A DNA stretch of 64,000 bases from Cruorifilaria tuberocauda (Eukaryota > Nematoda > Chromadorea > Rhabditida > Onchocercidae), in contig JABVXU010000256.1 in assembly GCA_013365365.1 (NCBI GenBank), positions 1-64,000 on the forward strand, in the 5' to 3' direction. The notes below the pieces were generated by a model. It worked only from the letters and a program-made list of their open reading frames with translations. It was not told the origin of the DNA and did no database searches. Made by a program: the position numbers and the translations under genes. Of this stretch, positions 49,777 through 64,000 are shown in pieces; within the stretch, counting starts at the first letter, position 1; each line of letters begins with the position of its first letter.

Positions 49777-51437
49777 ATTCTTCCTGGAAACAAAATCAAA
49801 GCAGTGAAATAATTCCAACATTTCTGTTCAAGTATTCGATCGATGAAGGCAAAGGGATGTCTAATAATTTTCATAGAATATCTCTATCGACAAATTTCCG
49901 CTTGCCTGCTATTTCACTAAAAATCTTTTTTTTTTCTATCTTTCATCTACCTGTCTTAAAATTTAAATTTGTTAATTATAAAGGTTAGTTACTGCCATGA
50001 GTAAAATGTCCTCACGATTTAATAATAATGTAAGTATTGAACATTGCCAAATTTAATATAAAATTTCTTGATACCATAGATATTATGCAGAATTAGGAAC
50101 AACTATATATGGTTATGAATAAGATACTAACTACAATAATTTATTTCCTGTCATGCAAACGCATTAACAATGTAATTTTAAAATGAAACTTTAACAAATG
50201 AATAATCATCAAATTTTATGACAAATACAGTCTGGTCATATTTTTGGAATGTTACACAGATTCGGACATGTCATCCAACATTCTCTACATTCATAGTGAC
50301 ATCATTAAACAACTTACTACAATTTGAAAAAAAAAAATTAAAAAGCAAGCATTTCAAATAGGAAACTGAAAAAAGATCTGAAACTGATTGCTCAGTATTG
50401 TTGTTAAAACAGGGTAATTTTGAAATTTTCATCAAAAATTAAAATAACTTCTGAAGTTGCTTATTGGTATCTGATATTCGAAATAGAAATATTTAAAAAG
50501 GGAAGAAAAAGAGAATTCGGAAAATAAGAGCACAAAAAATTATCCCGCGAACCGCCATAATAAAAACAACAAAACAAGCTGAAATACAAACATACATAAT
50601 TTAAAATATAAAGCATCGCATGAAGTAAAGCTCCTTTTTTCCCATATTGATGTCGGAATTCAAAATCAAGGAGAAAGTAACTGTGGCGAAATTAAATGAA
50701 AGCCCTTTCATTAACTCATTTGAATGAGCCTTGCGAAATATATCACATCTGGATTTATCAAGAAAACGATAAATAAATTGATATGAGAATTGTGAGATAA
50801 TATCAGGATATAATAAAGATTACGAATTTTAAGTTAGCACCGAAATTCTGATCCATCGGTATGAAAGTACATATAGGTACATATTTATTTTATTTATTGA
50901 TTTATGTGTACAAAGAGATAAACATTAAATTATAAAGTATTTATAATATCATTTCGAGAACTTCTAATCCATCGAAACAGATGGTATGAAAGAAAACCAT
51001 TTCTAGAGGCGTCCTATCAGGTCGAAGTGCTCAGATTTCAACACTTAAGTCCTATCTATGTACTCTGGAAAACAGATACTGATTTACGCCTAGGTGATAA
51101 AAATTAATCGATATATGCAATTATTAATTGATATAAGAAGATTTTTGAGTCAACAAAATTTTGAAATGCGACTAAAAATCTCAGTGCTTTTTACATTGAC
51201 TACCCAACCATATTATTTTTTCTTTTCCTATACTATACCTTCATATTTCTTCGAGAACTAGAGAGAACCGAATCTTATTTTTTTTACTTCTCAAATGAAT
51301 ACGATATAGATTGGTAAAATATTATCAGCTTACAGAAACAACTGCTATATAAAAAATAATGTTTTCACTAATAGAGCAAATATTTATATCAAAATTTGCA
51401 TTCAAAGTCAAATTGATTTCAATTATGAAAACGTTTA
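49777..51437. other. Intergenic, GTF3C1 5' flank
   Basis: About 1.7 kb of AT-rich sequence. No frame on either strand exceeds chance; nothing recognised apart from the acceptor just upstream of the GTF3C1 start. Confidence 0.4.
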
Positions 51438-55904
<4,467 letters not shown>

Positions 55905-57662
55905 CTGTTGATTACTTTAAAACTATTCCTGCAAATAAATTTTGGAAGTAAATGAAATAAAAAGAAAAATTTAACATTTTAGGATTCAAAAACATTTTAG
56001 TTAATCGTTAAATAAATTTTAAATACTTCAAGATCCACAACAACATAGAAAAATTAAGCATTTGAAGAAATTAAACCCATCAAAACATTAGCACAAACAT
56101 AAAAACAAGTAATTACTACTGAGAATTGATTTTGATTAAGACAAAACAAAGCAAATATTGAATTTTAGATAAACATTTTTCAAACGGATGCAAAACTCAT
56201 GCAAAATTCAATTATTCCGTATTGAATTCATGATGGATAAAATTACTGTTATTACTTTCTCATTTCATATTATCCGTCACGTGTAATATACTAAAGAAAT
56301 TGAGAAAATACGATAACCTTATCTAATTCCACATTATTAATCACTAAAAAAATTTCCGCATGCTACAACTACAAAAACTACAAAACTACAAAAAGCACGA
56401 ATTTATTTAGCAGGCAATAAAAATAGTAGAAAACAGCTGTTGTCATGATTTGCATGATCACTGGACTTAGCAATCCTCTTTTCGAAACATGTATAGCTCC
56501 AAAACTTTATATAAAAACCACTAGGCCCCTAATGCACAGCAAATAAGTAATATAATCATTTAAAAAACCTTTGAAAGTAATTACTTAATAAACGCCATAC
56601 AAACGAAATATTACTCAAAACTATTTATAACTGTAAATAATATTCATTTTTCAAAAATACCAGTTAATTTCAGCTAAACATATCTTATTCATTACTTTTC
56701 AGTAACGAGCAGACTTTCAAAAATAGATATATAATTTTTGCTAACAAATGAATAATCAAAGTTTCAAAAATTTCGAATCAAAAAACCACTAAGCAAAAGT
56801 ATTCAATTAAGAGCGATAACTAGTTTAATTTTTGCTTTTTTTTAAAGTGGAGAAAAAATTGAAAAAGACATATCTGAACTTCATGCACTCATTTACTCAT
56901 TTTATTAAATTTATATAAAACCAAAAAAACCAAACGGAAATTTGTTTCCCATTTATTCAGAATATCGTATTCATAATTTAAACGACTGAGACACTATCCA
57001 CTCTGTTCCCATTATTTCTGAAGTACTAGAAAAAAATTCATAAATTTGAAAAAATTAAAGAACTGTAACCTGCTTGTCCACATTAATTTTTTTGCATATT
57101 CCTAAATTGCAACTTATTTTGCATTACAACTTTTATCCTATTAACAGACATTTCAGCATAGAGAAGTAAAATACTAATGGTTGAGAACTCTCCCTTCAAG
57201 AAACAGATTTCTGAATTCTGCACTGATTCATTACTCAAAAGTATAAAATTGTTTTAATAATTAAAAATCAGAACCTCGACCACGAAAAATACGTCGTTTA
57301 AAGACTGATAAATCGCTCTTCTGACTTCAGAGTTCTACTTTGGAATGAACAGGTATACAACAGCATTACAATTTACTACTACACCAAAAGACATTCTGTA
57401 AATTCATTTTCAAAAGCTGGATCAAATCTGCATCTCATAAAATATGATGCGAATTTTCGCATTTCAATCTATCAACAAGGTCACTCTTATCACAAATCCA
57501 GGAAGACCAGGTGATCTCAATTTCTGCGTATTATCCACGACAAAACAGTATTACTGAGATTCGACCGTAATAGATCTGCATATTTATTGGTCTAAATAAT
57601 TACAATAAATGTTGATATGTTGATACTGAGATCTATATCTACATAGTAGGACAGTATTGTAT
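55905..57662. other. Intergenic, RSPRY1 5' flank
   Basis: About 1.8 kb of very AT-rich sequence without supported exons or repeats. Confidence 0.45.
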
Positions 57663-58422
57663 CTACAGTTTTTTCACTTCCACTTGAGCGCCATCTTTAT
57701 AAACTCTTAACGATTGATCGCTATTGAAGAATAAAGAATAGTGAAGAATAGATCCAATCAGTGAAAATGAAAGAAAAGCTGTAGGAAATGAGGTATTTGG
57801 CAAAAATAAAACTTGATATACCAATTAATGTCAACTAATACCATAAAGGAAGCTGAGGAAAAAAACTGAAGTATTATACCTCCAAAATGCGTATTATGCC
57901 AGTTACTGAAGTCGCAAATCAACCCTTTACTGACGTATAAAATCTTAAGGAACATTCAAATTCCACGCATCATAAATAACCATTTAAAAACGGAACACGG
58001 TAAGTTACATTATAAAGGAAAGATGAAATGGAAAAATTGCCGATCCATCGATTACCGGAGGACTGTTTTGGTACTCGTTGTGAGAATATGCAAGTTTTAA
58101 TATTTGACAGATACGAAGCGGATATTGGTGATGTGTGACTGCACATTCTTTCTTCTTTTTCCTCGGTATCATTTCGAGAAAGTGCAATTAAGAACTTACA
58201 AAATTGCTGTAAAAGTTGAAGAATTAAAAGGTGTCCAACCGTAGCTTTAATCATCAAATACGCTTCCTCTAACTTTTTCTCGTCTACCTTTTGAATACTA
58301 TCAATAGAAGAAAGATTAAATGAAATTGAAGTGGACAAGTCTTGCCATCCTGTTATTTCTCAGTTCATTGTAGATTACGGCCTGGATGAATGTGGTGATG
58401 GGTCACTCGAATTATTATCCAT
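57663..58422 (-). CDS. Orphan small protein, 109 aa
   Basis: Four exons join in phase: 58422-58379, 58297-58200, 58138-58009 and 57720-57663, ending in TAG. The N-terminus is Ser/Pro/Asp-rich (MDNNSSDPSPHSSRP), followed by an amphipathic helix (EEAYLMIKATVGHLLILQLL), a hydrophilic middle (THHQYPLRICQILKLAYSHN) and a basic end (LRVYKDGAQVEVKKL). The third exon uses a GTGCAG acceptor inside a longer open frame; an alternative 31-nt exon at about 57873-57843 is also in phase, so the middle is uncertain. No membrane helix is convincing. I do not recognise the family; the fold pattern suggests a small subunit of a complex, which is inference. Confidence 0.45.
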
Positions 58423-59616
58423 TTTTAACAAAAGACATAAAAATGAATGCTTCAAATTTGAAAGTCATAATTGTATTTATAAGTTCAATATTTAGTTATA
58501 ATGTCGACAAGGAATCATTCTAGAATCTGTACAAAAGATAGCAATTACAATAACTTTAGCAATTAACAGTTTTCAGGCACGAAGGAAATTAAAGATGATA
58601 TCTTATTTAAGTTTCATTTATTGATCAATCAACTTTCGTTTATTTTGTTTCAAATTTTCGTAATAGCGCTGATGAAAATCTCACTAAAACTTGTAGAAAA
58701 CTTAATATAATTGCATGAAATGAGAGTTGATTGATATTGATGGAATATCAATATCATTGTCCTTTCACAGAAATCGATACTGATATTTTTAGCTGGGGAT
58801 CCCTCACAATAAATGATTTGGTAGTTTCGATGAAATAAATCAAATATCGTAAATTTCAGACAATAAACTATTAATATAAATGAAATACTGTAAAATGTTT
58901 AGGAAGAGACGTAGCAGTACGCTATCACATGTTATTATATATGTTACAAAACATGAGAATGTATCAAAGCATAATAGTGAAATCGATCTTGAACTAAAAA
59001 TATGATGAAAGCTAAGAAAAATCAAGATCAAATAATAAGTGAATTGTTTTTTAAAAAATTTAAAAGGATCGGCTTTGCTTTTTCATTTAGTTTATTGTTG
59101 CGCCTTTTGATTTTCTCGTTTAATTATTTTTTCAAACTAATTGGAATTCTTATAATTTGGAGTTTTAGGTGAAATGTACTTTCTAAATCGGAACCCATCA
59201 AAAATCAGGACGAGAGAATTTCATAAATAGTGGCAAATGGAGAAATGAAAACAGCAAACAAATAAAGTGATTATGAGAATTGAAAGAAACGAGGAAATGG
59301 AACAAAGAAATTGAAAACATTGGGAACAGTATGAGAGAATGACATGGATGGAAAACATTTTTACCTTTTTTTTGATAGAAACAAGTTGAGATTACTGGAA
59401 AGTTTTTCAAATTTAATCTCTTTTTGAAATATTAATAAATTCTACACGCTAACAATTATCTTTTACAGATTAAATAAAAATTTCTTATAAGAATTAGTCC
59501 GAATCTTTATTTTTTATTTCTATAGTTTGCTCAACTCATTTTCACTTCTTTATCAAATATTATCAAGCTCAGATCATTATTTTTGGGATACTGGAAGAGT
59601 GGAAAAGATTAATAGT
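58423..59616. other. Intergenic, downstream of zinc-finger gene
   Basis: About 1.2 kb of AT-rich sequence. Short frames only; it presumably includes the 3' UTR of the zinc-finger gene. Confidence 0.4.
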
Positions 59617-62600
59617 TCAACCGAGTTGCACAACATCAACAAAATCGTCTTCTTCCTTTCTCGTTATATTTAGGTCATAAGCTACTTCTGGCTCATTTTC
59701 CTGGCTTGTTTTATTTTCTGATGATTCCGAAAGACCAACTAATCCTTGAATTTTGTCTTCCCCTTCAAGAAGTGGTGAAGACAATGCGTTGTGTCGTTGG
59801 CAATAATGTTCAATAAATTTGCTAACATCCTTAGAAATGTGATGATTAGGTGATGCTGAGTTAAAATCAAACAGGTTGGAAGTTACGCTTGATTTTTCTG
59901 GCAAATTAGATGAAATGGAATTCATCCGATAAAAGTTTCCAGAACGATAGTCCGGATTGAAGTCTGAAATTATGGCTACTGAATTACATGGAATATTATC
60001 AATAGTATCAGAGATTAAAAAACTGAGTTGTTCAATAGTTTTTTTTTGTTGAATTTCATGAATTCCTGGATAGAACGTGAAGCCCGCAATTGGTATAATC
60101 TCTTCCGTAATTGGAGTTACTTGTTTAAAAGCTGAAGAGACAGTTGGTATCCATTCCGATGACAGTATCGGCATCGATGAAAACTGAAACCGCAAATATG
60201 AGAAATCATCGTAAGTTGTAAAACTTAAACTTTCATAAAAATCAACATGGACATTTTGCTACGATACGCAAACATTAACAGTTAACCGGGAGAGAGTAGT
60301 GTGGAAAAACCATTTTTTATTCAAATAGTGTTTCTATTTCTAAAAAAATAAAAGTTAAGAAATCGAGTGGTTCCACTGTATCTAATTTTCTTCACACTTT
60401 ATTAAATTCAGTCTCATCTAATTGTAAGTTGTAAAAAAGAATGATTCTTCGATTAAACATTACAGATATTCTTGGGTAAGTTTAGCCAAAGCATTACTTT
60501 TTTCAAAAATATTGCTTCAATATTTTTTCAAACAAATCACTTTTATGATATTTATCAAAAAGCAATTGTGATTTATGCTATTGAAGATAAACTCATTGTG
60601 TCTCACATATGAGTAAATTTAGCTTATTGTTTCTCTTTATTCTTCTTGAGCTTAGATTATGAAGTTTTTGCTTTAAAAATTTAAAAGAAAAACTAATAAT
60701 AAGTAAGAAGATTATAACTTCACGGAGAATTTTTTTCTTGGCTCTATAGAACAAGAAATTTTAGTTTACTTAGTATTATTATAACTTTACTACTATTTTA
60801 TTCGTAAGTGGGTGCACATATGGGTTTAAAAAGAATTAAAATAGATTGTATCAAGAAATGAAATCATTAAAAGTCGACTGAATTTTAGAAGTTCCAAAAT
60901 CTTTTGGTATTTTCTTTCATGTTTCCATCCTTATAGATATATATTATATCAGAACTGGCTTGAGATATTTTTGTAATGAGTGAATTACCGTTGGATGAAG
61001 GGTATCGTGCTGTTTCAGTAATGATAATAATGTTCCAAAATGCAGATATCTCGTTGTGGCCAGTGCCTGGAACAGTCAGTACTACAATGAATAAGCAAAA
61101 TATCCACTAAACATGAAGAAGTATAACTAAAATAATTAAAATTGAAATGTAAAGAGCGATGGACGAGTGAGTACCTGTTCCGTCGGGTAGATACTATCCG
61201 CACTCACTTTCATCTGAACAGTGGAATTTGCGATGATCTCATCGATGGGTTCTATCAAAAGGGATGGATTTACTGTATGCGTGCGCAAATGCTCTTCCAT
61301 TGAACACATTTTTTTTGTAGTCCAATTGCAAAATATGCAATTGTAGGTTATTTCTAAAAAGATTGGAAACATTCGGAAATGATTTCAAACCTAAAAAGAG
61401 TCAATCATTGAGACAGCAAAGCATAATCCGCTAATACAAAACTTCCGAAGTGGTTACGCCGTTAGTAAGATCATGATGCTGCAGAGGATCATTTACTGGT
61501 TAATCTTTCAACGATACTAAAGAATCATTTTATGAAATGATAGTAGCAAACAAACGCTTAAAAAATATCAATTTATCTGTAATAAAGTGAAATCATTTGC
61601 CATCTAAATTAGTGGTAATTACATCTTCACATCTTTACATACCATTTTGATTATTATCGTATATATTTGGCTGTCTCATTTCATATTTGCTGACTGGTAT
61701 TACTGGTACATTTCCAGTCGATATGACCGATGAAGTAATTACTGAACTTTTACCAAATAATTCTTGGGCAGCTCGTTTGGCAGCTTCATCAAGGAGTGCA
61801 AATGATGGCTTTAAATCTGAAAATACTCTACAGAACAATTTTAAAAGTTTGAAAAGATTTTAAAAGCAAGTAAAGGAATATTTTTCATATAATATCCTCA
61901 ATTTAGCAATAAAAGATTTCATTAGACAAAAGGAATGATTATGAACTTACTAAAATTATTTTTTGTAATATTTGGTGGTGCGATGTTAATTTTGAGATCG
62001 GTTCTTTTACATGTTGTCTTCTCGATGAAATGCTTCACGGTGGTGTGAGCATCCATGAATGAGCTGCCGCATGAATGGCACTCATATAATGCCACATTAT
62101 GAGCATTCTTCAAATGGCTCATCAAAAGAAGCACTGAATCCTAAAATTAATAACAAAAATCACGAGAATCCAACACTAAAATCTTATATTCAACTACTGA
62201 AAAATTTTTGAGTTACTCAACCTGTTCAAACAGGCATATAACACATCGATACATGATCGGCAGTCGAAGTGTTTTAGATTTTCGACATTTAAAAGCAATA
62301 TCTTCATCATTTTTTAAATCAGTCGACACCTGTAATAGTTCGCTTTAGTAACGAATGTTTTCAATTAGTATTTAATTCATCGAGATTTTGATTGCAGTGA
62401 TAAATATTAATTGTTAGAGAAAAATGGAAATTAAAGAATTTCAAAAATTTCATTCTAACTGTTGCATTTGTGATCTCACTTTGAATTGAGAGAATGATTA
62501 AGAGAGAACGAAGAGATATACACACCTTTACGCAATTTCGTTCATTCGATTCTTTCGTTGAGGTCCTATTATGAAATGTTTTACTTCGACTGTATTTTGA

Positions 62601-64000
62601 AACCACTCGTATTCCATGGGTTTCTATAGACAAAACAGGTTAGCTTAATCTTTTTTTTTGTTCTATTTCTTTTTCCATATGTTTCGCTAAAATTTATTGC
62701 AGAAGTACGTCTGAATGTCTTTCTTTTAGTGCAAGCTTTTTGGGAAATATCAATTTTTTGTTCGAAATTGCGATGCTAATTTCATAAAATTAATTTTATA
62801 TCAATTTCTCCAAAAAAAAACCAAAAACATAGTAAATAGTGCAAGATGATAAGCCTTTAAGATGAGGTTTATTAAAGATATCACTTATTAATCTTCGAAA
62901 AGGCGCAAAAAGGTTGGAATAAATTGTAAAAGAGGAAATTAATTCAGCATACTAGCAACATGTCGAACGAGATCAGCTTTCCATTTGCTTGTCCGAGAGC
63001 AGTATTTGCAACGAAATGGACGTTCGTTAGTATGCACGCGCTTATGTCTGATCATTTCCGAAACCCACTTTCCCTGGTAACCACAAATGGAACAGGTCCT
63101 TGTTGACACGTCTGGATCTATTTCAATACGCTGTAAAAGTCAATGGAGGTGTATTTAATTAGAAAAAAGTAGAATAAATTTCATCCCTGATTGATCTATC
63201 TATATCATACAAAACTGTTGCGGCAAACAAGAAATTTTCATTTCCTGATCATCGTTTGGAGCTTCGATTGCCTCAGCTTCAGTCAAATAGCGCTTATGGA
63301 GACTGTCGTTAGCACCAATATCATCAGCACGTTTAGCGACTAAACCATCCAAAGTATTCGCCGGATTCGTTACACCTCCTCGACGGCATTTTCGAATTCG
63401 ATGATGATAACTTGGCATTTCGGTCATCTGAAATTCACATTCATCTCCCTTCGAAAAAATCGAACGAAGTTCAAATAAGAATATCCTAATTTTTATTAAA
63501 ACCTATATCTAAATTAAGAGAAAAAAAATCTTCATTTAAGGAAAATTTTCATTCTACGAAGATGGGATTAAAATTTCAAATTTAAATTTACTACTCCCGC
63601 GAACCGTAACTTACCATGTTAAAAGATTCAGAAGTAGTTGGTGATGAGGTGAATTTGTCGAAATGTTTTTGATGATATTCCGTATTCTGTAAAAATTTTT
63701 TATAAAGCGCCAGTATATGTATAAAAATAATAGGGTTATTTCTCAGTGATGTTTTAAACATTGGAATTACTTTTCATCCAATTTAATTCCCATATGAACT
63801 CATTATTTGAACTTATTCCGTGGAAATTTCAGTTATTTTCACCTTCATTGTGATTTTCATAAATTTTAGTTTCCAAAAATTTGAGTTTAGTTAGGCATAA
63901 ATTCGAACTAATTAGTTGCAAGCCACTCAAGCAATTGTTAAAAATTTAAAAGTTCTTTAGCGAGTAAAGAAACATAGGATGTTCTTACAGAAAATGGTCC
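59617..64000 (-). CDS. C2H2 zinc-finger transcription factor (5' end outside window)
   Basis: Exons, right to left: 64000-63989 (partial), 63686-63615, 63427 to about 63200, 63130 or 63111-62953, 62623-62526, 62329-62222, 62140-61951, 61816-61643, 61353-61175, 61066-60989 and 60183-59617. Five fingers are visible: CSICGYQGKWVSEMIRHKRVH; CKYC...H then VAKTH completed across an intron; CVIC...HLKNAH, also split by an intron; a C2HC finger CHSCGSSFMDAHTTVKH with a Cys seven residues later; and CIFCNWTTKKMCSMEEHLRTH. The C-terminal 190 residues are acidic and Ser/Asn-rich, ending EEDDFVDVVQLG, as in an activation or cofactor-binding tail. The junction between the third and fourth exons does not settle in phase with the nearest acceptor. 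A nuclear DNA-binding role is expected; the specific factor is not recognised. Confidence 0.83.

Overview
This window is nuclear DNA of a nematode, most likely a clade III (Spirurina, filarial-type) parasite. That placement is an inference from AT-richness, genes cut into many small exons (about 50-300 nt) by introns of about 60-2000 nt, GT-AG splice sites with T-rich TTTTCAG/TTTTAG acceptors, and a free splice acceptor a few bases upstream of most start codons, as expected for spliced-leader trans-splicing. There are no bacterial-type genes, rRNAs, convincing tRNAs or CRISPR arrays. Gene models were built by hand: exons were joined where splice sites, reading phase and family alignment agreed, and phases were checked codon by codon.

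All supported genes lie on the minus strand, so the window reads from right to left. From the right edge: a C2H2 zinc-finger factor whose 5' end is outside the window (59617-64000); a 109-aa orphan (57663-58422); RSPRY1, a RING/SPRY protein (51438-55904); the TFIIIC B-block-binding subunit GTF3C1, 28 exons (39743-49776); a 113-aa orphan (36289-37882); an RMDN1-type TPR protein (32479-35113) with a possible nested 108-aa gene in its fourth intron (33920-34339); nuclear cap-binding subunit NCBP1, 21 exons (25740-31655); an unrecognised 1117-aa protein with an N-terminal cysteine cluster and an SRxxRF-type repeat (16280-23477); an RPRD/CID-domain RNA polymerase II CTD-binding protein (9422-14572); a weak 132-aa ORF (7840-8238); the mitochondrial translocase TIM23 (5873-7208); a 110-aa CX9C-containing orphan (2783-3448); and DET1, running off the left edge (1-2088).

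Biologically this is a block of housekeeping genes. Several act in gene expression: TFIIIC (Pol III promoters), NCBP1 (cap binding), RPRD (Pol II CTD), a zinc-finger factor, and DET1 and RSPRY1 (ubiquitin pathway). Two concern mitochondria or microtubules (TIM23, RMDN1-like). I see no evidence that they form one pathway. Gene spacing is mostly 0.7-2.4 kb, looser than a Caenorhabditis operon; the closest pairs are the CX9C gene to DET1 (694 bp) and RMDN1-like to NCBP1 (823 bp).

The most novel material is the 1117-aa repeat protein, the candidate nested gene, three small orphan proteins, a perfect-arm 88-bp palindrome in an intron, and two unusual splice junctions (a GC-AG intron in NCBP1 and a missing acceptor AG in TIM23).
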